A stretch of 64,000 bases of DNA, taken from Rhodocollybia butyracea. Its lineage: Eukaryota; Basidiomycota; Agaricomycetes; Agaricales; Omphalotaceae. Of this stretch, positions 12,307 to 23,065 are shown piece after piece. The translations under genes and the position numbers were made by a program. The first letter of the stretch is position 1. Each line of letters opens with the position of its first letter. The stretch spans positions 1 to 64,000 of the forward strand of contig JADNRY010000321.1 in NCBI GenBank assembly GCA_015501585.1, given 5' to 3'. The notes under the pieces were generated by a model. It worked only from the letters and a program-made list of their open reading frames with translations. It was not told where the DNA came from and ran no database searches.

Positions 12307-14077
12307 ATGTCCGTGACTGCTGACGGGCCCGAGGCTCAAAACGACTTGTTGCTCTCTACATCGCAAAAGAATTCCAGCATAATACGTGACGACGATCTAC
12401 CTGATCACCTTAAACGTTCTTCTCACCGCCTCCAATATCCTCCCTCGTATGTCTTGGTTGGCGTTTACAGGCTTTTCACAGACAAGAATCTGTACATTCC
12501 GGCTTGGAAAAAGTGCCAACACGGTACTGTACGCGGGCTAGGTGGGTCAAAGTTGAATGACGGTCATTCCGAAGATCTGACCATCTGAACATCGCTTAGC
12601 TGTGGGCCTGGTTTGGGTCAGTAGACGAATAAAAGTGTTTGACGACTTGCTAACTAGTCGCGTGAATGGAATAGGGTTTCTTTACTTTTGGAATACAGAA
12701 AAAGTTTATCGAAATATTTCTTGCAAAGTGCGTATACAAGTCATCAAGTAGCATGCGACCATTAACCCTCGTTCTAGTTCACCTAAAGTCACTGGTCTCG
12801 CAACAGAGACGATATTCGGCTATCCTGTTCCGTTTAATGTCCATACTTGTGCGTCCGCTTAGCACTTTTCCAACGTAATCTCTTTGTACCGATATCCCCT
12901 CTTTCAGACGCAGCTGTTCTTCTCGTTGGACAGCAAATCACCTACATGCTTCGCTTCTTCCTCGCGAAGAATATCCGTATCGCTCGTGACCGTGCATGGA
13001 ACCAGACTGTCTTGTCGCGAGGGAAAGGAGATGATTTTTGGAAAGGATACGTCGAGGAATGGGAGGAGCCGCCTAACGAGGTGAGTTGTGTGGTTATGAA
13101 TCCGGCCATAGTCTGGATCTGGATCTTCTAGATAAAACCTGCGCAATGGTATGAAAAGGCGTTCAGTGGATGGTTTTTGTTAATGTTCAAGAGAGGTATG
13201 TCTACTTCTGTCTTTTACTCTCTAGCATTCATCTCTTTTGGTTGATAATCACTGGCGAAACTCTCGAATAGTTATTCTCCTCCCGTTCAATTTCTATCCC
13301 CTTGTTGGCATTCTCATATCGGCTTGGTTCAAAGGGATGGCTACCGCGAAAGTTCTGCACCGAAGGGTGAGTATATCTCCTTGTTTCAATATCCCGATTC
13401 CTCGCCTGTCAAATTTCGAGAGATATATCCTTTTCTTGTGTTTATCTCGTGGTTCTCTACACCTCATTTCCCATGTTGCCCCTTGTTATCTTGAATACAC
13501 TCCGATCCTGATGCCGTTTTTACAGTACTTTGAAGCAAAGAAAATGACCCCTACTGAGGTGTCTGTGTTCATGGAGGAACATAAATGGGATTATCGGAGT
13601 ACGTCCTCTATTCATCCCCCGACCTGCTCTCCTCCGTCGCCTTTCTGTGCGCCTTATTAGGGCATGGATCTAACTTGACATGTTAGCATTTGGATTCGTT
13701 GCCGCTCTGCTTGAGGGCCTCCCCATCATCGGCCTGGTCTTTACAATTTCGAACAGAATCGGTGCCGCGATGTGGGCTTTTGGTGAGTGGCCTTATTTAT
13801 GGCTCGGGGGTCAAGGCCCTTATTTTATTAGATCTGGAAAAACGACAGCACTATGTTGCGGAAAAAAAGAAGGCTTTGTAAGTTTAAATTGTCCTTTTTT
13901 TCAAGATCAAGGAGAGTGAGTAGCACGATTAGCACGATTAGATGGCTCTAATGTGGTGCTAACCTTTCTGTCTTTCATTTAGTTCGTCGAGCACAGCAGC
14001 CCGGGAAGGAAGGATGGAAGATACTTTTGCGGTATACCTTCTTGTCCTTCCTGTGTTACTTAGCACATGGGGGCTAA
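12307..14077 (+). CDS. polytopic membrane protein, EI24/RRT8-like
   Basis: After a polar N-terminus the protein reads YPPSYVLVGVYRLFTDKNL, then several hydrophobic segments (AVGLVWGFLYFW, AAVLLVGQQITYMLRFFL, VILLPFNFYPLVGILISAWF, GFVAALLEGLPIIGLVFTI). This hydrophobic pattern resembles the EI24 (CysZ-like) family that includes yeast RRT8/LDS outer-spore-wall and lipid-droplet proteins. At least six short introns are needed, including one interrupting AVGLVW (about 12622-12674). The proposed end is TAA 14075-14077 after an exon that follows acceptor TTTAG at 13981; the C-terminal 30 residues depend on that choice. Function is inferred from family resemblance only. Confidence 0.6.
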
Positions 14078-15173
14078 GATGTGCCATTCTAGAGTTTTGT
14101 ACTATTTATCTTACTTTACCAGTGTTTGCAGTGGACCATTGTTCAACGCTTATGTTGCACAGGGCAGCGTACTCAAGGGCAATATTACAACTCGGTATTA
14201 CCACATATGCTGGAAAATGACAAGTACCAGGTGGGCGCTGCAGGGCGTAAACCATCTACACTTGAAAGCGTCGGCATTGCAGTAGCGACCAATAAAGTCC
14301 ATCTCTTGTATAGTATTGAGCTGCCCGAGGGCAGAGATAGTGAGCAGTGCCAACCTAGAAGTTGTAACTAGTTACTAGAACTTACCCTGGTAGCTGAAGT
14401 AGGGCATCGTATGTGATCTCCAGTGCTTCAGAGGTTCATCCAGTGTCCGCTTCTATAGTTTGGACACTGAATCGTAGCGTATAGACAATTGGGTTCCGAA
14501 GTTCGACTTGAAGCATCATTAAATAAGTATACTCAAACCGATCAGTGAGAATCTCATTGAAGGTCTTCGCTGCCGATGAGGTTTACGAGAATGAAGTTCG
14601 ATGCCTTAGTATGCTCGAGGTAGGCCGCGTTCACCATCGATGGACAACATTGCTCGCATGGATTTTTGGTTCTGTGGCAGATCTATTAGGTTGATGCGCC
14701 TGAAGAAACACCAGAGGTCAGGTATCATAAGAATAAGTGCCATAAACGCTCTGGAAACACAAAATATGGTGACATTCACGAGAGTGATGTTTTTGCTGAG
14801 AGCTGCCGAGAGATACAAGAGCTCTGGAAGGTTTCATTTGGTAACGATGATTCAAATAGATTAAACTTATCCACTGAAGAACCCTGGAAAACCTGGCCAC
14901 ATCCTCCTGCTGGGTTCATCGATATTGGGTGCGTCCCTTCTATCGTGATATGTATACTGATTCTACGATAGATGTGGGACTGACTTGTTAGCCCACGTCC
15001 TAGCCCCAGAATGCTGAGGCGGCCACGGTATAGACGTAGAGAAAGAACTTCCTGGAAGTCCTACTCCTCAAGCACCTCAGAAGCCGTGAAAGAGTAACTC
15101 TACATACTTATCTGAAGTGGGAATCTGGGATACACCGTTCCGAAATACAATCATCTCTACAAATGGTGTCCAG
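14078..15173. other. intergenic, possible unrecognised relic
   Basis: About 1.1 kb without a convincing gene. Short open frames around 14606-14900 occur on both strands and overlap each other. None forms a spliceable chain or a known domain. Confidence 0.35.
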
Positions 15174-16137
15174 TCAAATATCTGGCTTCTGTGCGTAAGC
15201 TACAGTATAATGCCACAAGCATTGCGAGTGTGTATTCCACTCCTGGTCCATTTCTTTGCCTAGAGCATCTATTTCATCCCCAGACTTAACATCCCAGTGG
15301 CAAGGAAAAGCTGGTTTTAGTATTGGTATAGAGGCCATAAAAAGTTTCTTTAGGACTTTGGACTCCAGATCCGAATCCTGTGAGTCCAACCTTGGAAGAC
15401 CAGTTGTCCGCTTTTGTATATTGACAAAACCTGCGTCTTTCAGACGTTGGTCGAGGGTCTCGTTTAAATCCAATGCAAGTCCTTTATTTACATACACTGC
15501 GGTAACCGCTTCCGCAAGACGCTTTATTGGACCACTGGGCATTGTAGTCTTAGGATCAGACTCCAAAAGTTGAATCCACCCTCCTGGTTTCAAAACGCGA
15601 TACAATTCAGTCAACGCGATTCCCCATTGTTCATGCGTAAGCGCAGCGCTGAGTAGTCGTTGATTTGCTAGTTTGAATTTATTACTCCATGACTCTGGGA
15701 GATTTGTAACAGTGTGGACGGCGAAGGAGATGTTTTGTGGATGTTGAGTGGGGAAGAGACGTTGACTGGTATCGATACCAGTAAGAGAAACGGTTGGGTG
15801 AACCTTGTGGACAACATCAAGCAGCTAAACACCTGCTACTACATCAATTACATTCGGAATTTGCAGGATCGTGAACACAGACCTGTTCCAGTTGCACTGT
15901 CGAGTATCTCGTCTCCTGGATCGAGTGAAATTTTTGGGACACAGATGGGCTGTCCCTCACATAGAGCTTGCGTGAAAAATCGATATTGTAAATCGAGTCT
16001 ATCAGACAAAAAAAAGATGTTAGTTTTACTAGTTCCTTCAGGATACAAGCAATTACATACCTCTCTCGCTCGTCTTCCGTGTAAGACACTATGTAGTGGG
16101 ACACAAAAGGATGATCATGAAGGGAGTTTTCAGCCAT
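15174..16137 (-). pseudogene. class I SAM-dependent methyltransferase pseudogene (amber stop)
   Basis: Exon 1 starts MAENSLHDHPFVSHYIVSY; exon 2 holds RLDLQYRFFTQALCEG and the SAM loop EILDSATGTG; exon 3 continues LLDVVHKVHPTVSLTGIDTS, ELYRVLKPGGWIQLLE and a long C-terminus to AYAQKPDI. This is the layout of fungal UbiE/LaeA-like methyltransferases. Joining exon 2 to exon 3 in frame puts a TAG at 15825-15827 exactly where these enzymes have Trp (TGTG-x-W-LLD). No other available splice choice restores the frame. The stop equals a single G-to-A change from TGG. The rest of the frame is open, so inactivation looks recent, or the stop is suppressed. Confidence 0.7.
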
Positions 16138-16638
16138 TCCTGTGAACTTTAGCTGACTGCTACCGTGTGCTATGTCTTATAAAGAGTTTGGATAGAATTT
16201 CCCATGAGCGAACGACTTTCCTCACTCTTGACAATTCTGGCGTGCGAGACTAGGATCGATAGAGGCAGAACTGACCATCATTTGACATGGAACGAGGCCA
16301 CGCTAGATCTTTGATGTCGATGAGTAGCTGTGAGGTGTAGCGCATGTGCTCCAGTCCATATAGTATATTAGAGATGGTAAGACGTCGAGTGGCTGAGCAC
16401 ATGACCTTAAGCTGATACAGTGCGGTCAGGGAGTTTCTTTTGTTTTGTCAGATGTCCTCAGATTGACCAGGATTGGGGAGGGGGAGAAATGGAACATGAG
16501 TAGTTTCGTAGTAGTTACCGGAAATTACGCACTGTGCGCCACAAACGACGTCATCAATGCGCAGCCAAGTATCAGCTTATAAGACATTCGCTCCTCACTT
16601 TTTCGACACTTCACGCCCATCTTCACGCCAGTCTCATA
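16138..16638. other. intergenic between divergent genes
   Basis: Shared upstream region of the methyltransferase pseudogene (minus) and the small Cys-rich gene (plus). Nothing else is recognised in it. Confidence 0.4.
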
Positions 16639-16934
16639 ATGCCTTCTTCCACCAATTCTGTCCCGTACCCACCTACTGCTCATGTGTCAAACAAGGCCTC
16701 TTCAGCTTCTTTTCCTACAGTACAGATGCAACCCTCAGCATCGCGAGGAATGTCTGTTATGAGCGTTGAAGAACGAGAACAGAGCGATAAATCGCAAGGG
16801 GTACAGAGATTAAGAGGAGGGTGCATACCTTGTCCTGTGAGTATAATTCGTCATTCTACGAATTCTACGAGCTCATAGATGCATAGGGCGGCGGTGTCTG
16901 TTTTCTCATCCCGCTCCCCTGCTGCTGTATATGA
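16639..16934 (+). CDS. small protein with cysteine-rich C-terminal tail
   Basis: Exon 1 (16639-16836) begins MPSSTNSVPYPPTAHVS and is Ser/Pro-rich and polar. A 50 bp GT-AG intron ends at ATAG 16886; exon 2 (16887-16934) completes the protein at about 81 residues. The tail has two arms, LRGGCIPCP and GGGVCFLIPLPCCCI, with six cysteines in the last 25 residues and a stop right after CCCI. Such a tail could be multiply palmitoylated and membrane-bound, or could bind metal; both ideas are inference. I recall similar Gly/Cys-rich tails in small unnamed fungal proteins but cannot name a family. Confidence 0.6.
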
Positions 16935-17624
16935 ATGAATTCTCGCAGCTCATCAATACACAAAGTAGCCAACTTCGAATTCCGCATCCCGATCCACATA
17001 AATGTCCACACATAACTCTACTAATTTGCGCCTGCCCGCATAATCATCGATGGTACTACAGCTAGTGTATGAACTTGTATCAATACCGGTACTCATTCAA
17101 ATCGTGTATTTATGAAGTGCTTGTATAAGGTTGCAACTGGAATACACACTTATCCGCGCAGCCTATAAGTTATTTATTGTAACGAATCCATCTGTTCGCA
17201 TTGTAGGCATAACAGGTCGAGAGGGCCTACTTGTAACATTCCCTATGTTTGAAGACGAAGGAAAGGACGAATCTAGAAAAAAGGCTCGTTGAGGAGCATG
17301 GAACCCATAAACCAAGTGCCCTTGCGTCGAGCTGACTCCAGTCGAATGTCTTTGAAACTCGACTGGTCCGTGAGTTGACCATGACTCCAGTGGGACATCG
17401 ACGAAGTTCAAGATCGTTTCATAGATTCAAGGACGTTGAAAAGAATGTGTGATGAAATTGTTTTTAGGAAGGTGAGAAAGATATGCCAAATTTCGAGAAA
17501 TGCATCCAGATATCAGTGCGCCGAAGGCGATCGATAAATATTGATTTCGGAGACCTCGGAGAGCTTTTGGCTTATTAGCTGGGAGAATCGTAGCATGTTA
17601 AAAATCCAGGGCATTCCCTCGAAC
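16935..17624. other. intergenic, no gene seen
   Basis: About 690 bp. A minus-strand open frame at 17163-17411 has no recognisable features. The region presumably contains the SDR promoter. Confidence 0.4.
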
Positions 17625-18723
17625 ATGCCTCCTCAGTCTCGTGTCTGGTTGAGTGAGTTATCGTTACTGCTTCAAAAACCTACTGACCCAACAAAATTCA
17701 GTAACGGGTGCAGCTTCGGGTTTCGGTCTCGAAATTACTGAATTAGTACTTCAAAATGGGGAAATCGCAATAGCAACCTACCGCTCCTCCTCTGAGCCAC
17801 CGACTCTCTCCTCCTTGCAATCGGGTTCCGATTGGGATCCCAAGAATCTTCTACTTCTCCACTGCGATGTGACTTCACCAGCCGATGTTAAACAAGTATT
17901 TGCGACAGTTGAACAGACCTTTGGACGCATTGATGTCGTTTTTAACAATGCAGGAATAGCAATATTGGGAGAGATTGAGGGTACACCGGAGGATAAAGCG
18001 CGCGAAATGTTTGATGTGAATTTTTGGGGCATGTCGCGGGTCAGCCAAGAGGCCGTTCGAGTCTTTCGGGATGTCAACCGAGTGCGCGGTGGTAGGCTGT
18101 TTAACGTCAGCTCAGGTGCGGGTGTTGCACCAAGTGCCGGCATCGGGTTTTATTCCGCAAGGTGTGTTTCCATGCTACGGTTAAGCAGCGGGTAGTAACA
18201 AATCGGTCCAACAGTAAACATGGTGAGCCCGCTACCTATTAGTTCTTGAAACAAGTGGAATAACAGCGTTGAAGCGCTTGAGGGATTCACTGAATCATTG
18301 ATGCAAGAGATGGATCCTGCGTGGAATATCAAGGTGAGAACGCCGGAGGACCGGTGTTGTTATATTCAACGTTGGGCTAACGTTCGTCTGTCATCTTTCC
18401 TTCAGATCACAATCTTGGAGCCAGGAGCGTTTAAAACCCGAGCACATACCGACAATACCACTGTATTCCCTTCCCATCCTTCCTACGTCAACGGTCCTGA
18501 TCTCGGATCCAACCAAATCCGGCGATGGTTTGAAGATCGGAGAGGAATAACTGGCGACCCAGTCCTTGCTGCGAGAAGAATTTATGAGTTAGTTGAGGCT
18601 GATGACGCTGAAGTCCCAGTGAGACTACAACTGGGCGAAGGTTCGTGGCTTAGAATCAATGCAAAGTTGGAAGGGATGTTACAAGAACAGAAGAAATTCG
18701 AAAAGTGGTCAAAGTCTTTGTAG
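17625..18723 (+). CDS. short-chain dehydrogenase/reductase (SDR)
   Basis: The start MPPQSRVWL splices over a short intron into ITGAASGFGLEITELVL, the Rossmann TGxxxGxG motif. CDVTSPADVKQVF, DVVFNNAGIAILGE (NNAG motif), FNVSSGAGVAPSAGIGFYSA and ITILEPGAFKTRAHT follow in canonical order. NAD(P)-dependent oxidation or reduction of an unknown alcohol/ketone is expected. As spliced here, the YxxxK catalytic motif reads Y-S-A-S-V, so the lysine is missing; the intron at about 18161-18269 falls exactly there, and only this phase keeps the frame. An upstream ATG at 17595 is also possible. The C-terminus ends FEKWSKSL. Confidence 0.8.
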
Positions 18724-18878
18724 AGTAGAGCGCTTATACTATACGTCATCTAGCGCTTATCTAAATCTCATCGGTCCCGGTCCGAACTGCGCTCATGAGT
18801 CTCCGCTCTTGTGCTTCAATCATATCACTACTCGGCTTGCTATATCTTTTGACCCCAAACTACCACAGATTATCGACG

Positions 18879-19708
18879 ATGGCACCACAAGAATACTCTC
18901 TTCGTATCCAGAAAGGTACTATACATGCTAGCTATCTGCGTTAAAGATCCTCCTCACACCAGCCCAGGTATAACTGGCGGCTTCGCTCCTCCAACACCAT
19001 CATTGATTGCCACGATTACTCGTCCCAAGAACTCTGATTCTCTCAACATCGCTGCTTCTAAGAGACCTGATGGTACACCCGAATTGCAAAGTTTTGCGCC
19101 AAAGACTTTAGGTCATAATGCGGAAGTCAAGTTATCAGGTCGGTACCACGTCTTACTTAGCGCTGTTTCTGCTGTTGGTATATCTAACAGATTAATCACT
19201 TTCCTAGGTTCTGATTCATCAACCAAATCAGCTGAAACGCTTATTGATGAACTTCACGGTATCCTGAAGGAGTTGCCTACAGAACAGCCCCCGGGTAGTG
19301 AGGATATTTACAAACTTGATACCAGTATCTTCTGGGGTAGCGACGATCTGCAGTGGTATAATGGTGGACCGAGCGGGGTCAGTGGTCAGCCTGGGTGAGT
19401 TTGTTCAAATCGTTGATCATTATCTGCTACCCCACGCAGTCCTCCTCCGCTCCATTCTCTGTCTTATTTGTTTCTGTCTATTTTACTTTCCGTCGTTCCC
19501 GTGGCGATCCCTCGGTTCCGTTGACACGAAGGGCCCGCTTTTCTACCCCTACCAAGGATTTCGTTTTTTCTCCTTTCTCCGTCGAATATACGTACTAAGC
19601 ACGTGTTTGTCCTACAGATCTTCCTCCGTCCAGCCGACCGCCGAGCAGAAAGCTCAGTTCAAGCGTGCAGTAGAGATTGTTGATGCGTTGGTTGACGAGG
19701 CGAAGTAA
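18879..19708 (+). CDS. conserved fungal protein of unknown function
   Basis: Exon 1 starts MAPQEYSLRIQK; then DPPHTSPGITGGFAPPTPSL, RPKNSDSLNIAASKRPDGTP, IDELHGILKELPTEQPPGSE and, after a long (about 220 bp) third intron, a helical C-terminus with AEQKAQFKRAVEIVDALVDE. The pattern looks like an unnamed soluble basidiomycete protein of about 170 residues. The first intron as modelled is only 31 bp (GTACTA...AAAG), below the usual fungal minimum. A donor 12 bases upstream gives a 43 bp intron in the same frame and replaces RIQKD by H. A truncated copy lies 2.4 kb downstream. Confidence 0.6.
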
Positions 19709-20670
19709 GGAAGCAGGGAAACGAGTGAGCTATCTGGATAAATGGAGTGAAGGCCGGTGCGTTTTTTTGGAAACCTGTTGAACAATGTTTCTTCTTTGTA
19801 TCATGTAACTTGTAGGGTAGTTGTATGTTCAGTAAATGGTCATGATGCTGTCTTTGTTATTTTCATTTCATATGCAGTGCTCTTAGTGGTAAGACGGCAA
19901 TTTCGATACTTACTAGTAGACTGTGATAACGCGGAACATTAGTAACCGATTTTGGAACTGTCAAAGCGTATTATATCATTTGCTGATTAGTGCAAGTATC
20001 TAAATGAACTGTGACATGCTCAAGACCCGTTCATTCCTAGAGGTCTCCTTCACTGCAAGGAGTACGTCTTGCTGAGCCATCCAAAGGTATGTATGAGGGG
20101 GTGTACGTATATAGGAGCGGTTTTTTTTCGAATCCAAAAAGGTTTTGAATTTCGTTTTTTAAAACATCCGATACTATATTCTTAAGAGGGTAGAGAATAA
20201 ATTTCCCTGTCGAGCATTATTACTCGTTCAGGTAAAAGTAATTCACACATTCACCTAATGACAAGCATTTTAGCATACATAATTCACCCTTGAGTTGTGT
20301 AACAAGCTTAGGAGGCCACCTTGGCCTGGCCTTGGCATCTCTTTGATTTTTTGCTCTAAGACCGCCCAACAGTGGAGCTAATCCATGTTGAATCTCACCC
20401 AACCCTTACAGCGGTGTGTTCCAAGGAGCCTTTGTTTACATGTATACGTGTAAGAATGCCGGCTTGTTTGATGATTCTTCGAGACTTCAAGTTTGAATGG
20501 CGTAATCTTCGTTGAGTAAATTAACGAGATAGACATATCCAGTCTGCAGCAACAGAACAACCCATTGGCATTACTTAGCGACTCGAAAGGGTACAAAAGC
20601 TGGCCGAAATCTCTTTCACTTCCCCACTCGAACAGCCAACGTAGTCGTTCAAGTACTCTTCACACTCATT
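19709..20670 (+). promoter_or_regulatory. intergenic promoter region of the secreted gene
   Basis: About 960 bp without an ORF of note. Much of it, notably the last 300 bp, is preserved in the downstream duplicate before the second secreted gene (22480-23065). That marks it as the 5' regulatory region carried along with the duplication. Confidence 0.4.
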
Positions 20671-21368
20671 ATGCATTTTAAACTTGCCTTTGTTACTGCC
20701 ACTCTCGTTACTCTCACGGCTGCTATCCCAGCTCGCCCTCCTATCCCCCAGCCCGGTCCTCCAGTTCCGGCTCTGGCAGCTCCAGGTCCAGCCCCAGGGC
20801 CTGGTCTCCCCGGTCTTCCCGGTCTCCCCGGTCTCCCCGGTCTCCCCAGTCTCCCTGGTCTTCCTGGTCTCCCCGGTCTTCCTCTCCCTCTCCCTGGACT
20901 CCCACGTCGGGCCGCTCCGGCGAGCCCCATTCCCCTCTTCCTACTCTCCCGAAGCTGCCCGCTGCCCCTCATCTCTCCCCCGTCCCGGTCTCCCTAAGGC
21001 CCCTGCAGCCCGTCGCCAGGCCACTACGTCCTCCTCTTTATACACGTGTCCCTCCGACGCTGACTTTTCCATGTGCTGCTATGGCGACATCGCCAATCCG
21101 ATCGGCGCTCCCAACGGTGCTTGTGGGGTTCTTCAATACCTCAACCAAGCCTGGTAAGCGATTTTATTCTGTTGAATGTCAAGTTCGATATTTACGGTTT
21201 TTTCATAGCTCTGATGTGGAAAAAGCTTTCTGCTGTGAATTATTGAACGGTAAGGCGGAAAATGTTTAACTCGTTCGGAATTCGTTGCTGAGCGACTCTG
21301 CAGATGATTCCGAGGGCTTGAAGTGTGTTCCCGCTACTCCTGGTATCCCTGATGCGGACAACGCGTAA
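20671..21368 (+). CDS. secreted Pro/GLP-repeat protein with eight-cysteine hydrophobin-like domain
   Basis: The protein begins with a signal peptide (MHFKLAFVTATLVTLTAAIPA), then a proline-rich tract that becomes perfect Gly-Leu-Pro triplets (nine-base DNA repeat at about 20805-20890). The C-terminal part, spliced across two introns (donors at about 21155 and 21250), contains YTCPSDADFSMCCYG, GACGVL, a Cys built across the intron (QAC-SDV), FCCELL and LKCVPATP. The order C-CC-C-C-CC-C is the hydrophobin signature, spacing about 8-0-14-9-7-0-11. The frame changes in the C-rich DNA at about 20920-20985; two C-run length errors would join the halves. The end is TAA 21366-21368. Confidence 0.6.
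20800..20890 (+). repeat. nine-base minisatellite encoding Gly-Leu-Pro
   Basis: About nine near-perfect copies of GGTCTCCCC (variants GGTCTTCCC, AGTCTCCCT) encode consecutive GLP triplets, a collagen-like Gly-X-Pro pattern. The array length probably varies between alleles. Confidence 0.8.
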
Positions 21369-21649
21369 AAGAGTTAGCCTTTTAGCTTCGTTGCTACTGC
21401 ACCATCCATCGATACTCGTATACCGTACCCTCTCATGAGTAACTAGGATAAAAAGTATTTGTTTTGTTAATTGCGCTTATATACAAGTTTGATTGAGGAT
21501 AAAGTGGTGTTACCCAGCACTTTTTTCGGAGCATAAGGTCAGAATACATCCTCCGGAGGCATTCCTAGTTTGATCCCATTCAAGAGGGATCGGCGCATAG
21601 ACTCAGTTTAAATATTATCAGCCTTATCAGGTCGGTACCACTTTATTCA

Positions 21650-22228
21650 GCGCTGTTTCTGAGGCTGTTGGCATATTTAACAAATCAATCCAACAAATTA
21701 ATCTCTTTCCTGGGCTCTGATTCATCAAACAAATCAGCTGAAACGTTTATTGATGAACTTCACGGTATCCTGAAGGAGTTGCCCACGGAACAGCCCCCGG
21801 GTAGTGAGGATATTTACAAACTTGATACCAGTATCTTCTGGGGTAGCGACGATCTGCAGCGGTATAATGGTGGACCGAGCGGGGTCAATGGTCAGCCTGG
21901 GTGAGTTTGTTCAAATCGTTGATCATTATCTGCTACCCACGCAGTCCTCCTCCGCTCCATTCTTTCTTATTTGTTTCTGTCTATTTTACTATCCGTCGTT
22001 CCCGTGGCGATCCCTCGGTTCCGTTGACACGAAGGGCCTGCTTTTTTACCTCTACTAAGTACTAAGGATTTCGTTATCTCACCTTTCCCCCTCTTTCCCC
22101 GTCGAATATACGTACTAAGCACGTGTTTGTCCTATAGATCTTCCTCCGTCCAGCCGACCGCTGAGCAGAAAGCTCAGTTCAAGCGTGCAGTAGAGATTGT
22201 TGATGCATTGGTTGACGAAGCGAAGTAA
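21650..22228 (+). pseudogene. truncated copy of the unknown-protein gene
   Basis: The duplicate starts inside intron 2 of the parent, so the first two coding exons are absent. The remaining exons read SDSSNKSAETFIDELHG and AEQKAQFKRAVEIVDALVDE, nearly identical to the parent. The splice acceptor before SDSS has changed from CCTAG to CCTGG. No ATG opens the frame. It is best regarded as a by-product of the segmental duplication. Confidence 0.75.
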
Positions 22229-23065
22229 GGAAGCAGGGAAAGGGGTGAGCTGTCTGGATAAATGGAGTGAAGGCCGGTGAGTTTTTGGAAACCTGTTGGA
22301 CAATGCTTCTTCTTTGTCACTATCATGTAAGGTAATCGTATATTCAGTAAATGATCATGATACTGTCTTTGTTATTATTCATTCCATATGCAGTGGTCCG
22401 GTAAGACGGCACTCTCAATAGTGGACCGTGATAACCTGGATCGATAGTAACCAATTTTGGAACTGTCAAAGCGTATTATATCATTGGCTTATTCTTGATT
22501 AGTGTAAGTACGATGGACTGTGCTATGTTCAAGACCCGTTCATTCCTATACGAGGGAGTGTGCATATACAGAGAGCAATCCTTTTTCGAAGCCAAAGACG
22601 TTTAAAACCTCATTTTTTCAAAATATATTCTTAAATGCGCCGGGTGAGAGTAACTTTCCCTGTTGAGCACACATAACTCACTCGATTTGAGTTGTGTAAC
22701 AAGCTTAGGAGACCGCCTGTCTTCCATGTAGGCATCTCTTTGATTTTTTGCTCTAAAACCGCCCAACAGTGGAGTTAATCCATGTCGAATCTCACACAGC
22801 TCATAGAGCGGTGTGTTCTAAGAAGCCTTTGCTTACATATATACGTGCATGAATGGATTGGTGATCCTTCTTCAAATTGAATGATCTTCGTTGAAGGTAA
22901 ATTAACGAGATAGATATATCCAATCTGGGCCCGGCAGCAACCGAACAGCTCGGGCCTAGTGGCATTAGCGGCTCGAAAGGGTACAAAAGCTGTTTTGAAA
23001 TCTCTTTCACCTCCCCACTTGAACAGTCAACGTATTCGTTCAAGTACTCTTCACACGCACTCATT

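Larger units (their letters stand above)
19139..21629. repeat. tandem duplication, unit 1
   Basis: From the second intron of the unknown-protein gene (GGTCGGTACCAC at about 19139) to about 21629, the sequence is repeated in direct orientation at 21630-24695. It covers the last exons of that gene, the intergenic promoter and the secreted hydrophobin-like gene. Matching landmarks are CAGCCCCCGGGTAGTGAGG, GTGTAACAAGCTTAGGAG, ATTATGCATTTTAAACTTGC and GGTGTTACCCAGCAC. Unit 1 genes look functional. Confidence 0.85.

Noticed and set aside
20649..20972. Minus-strand 107-codon frame rich in RPGRPG (collagen-like)
   Set aside because: It is the exact antisense of the GLP minisatellite of the secreted gene; repeat periodicity of nine keeps every frame open.
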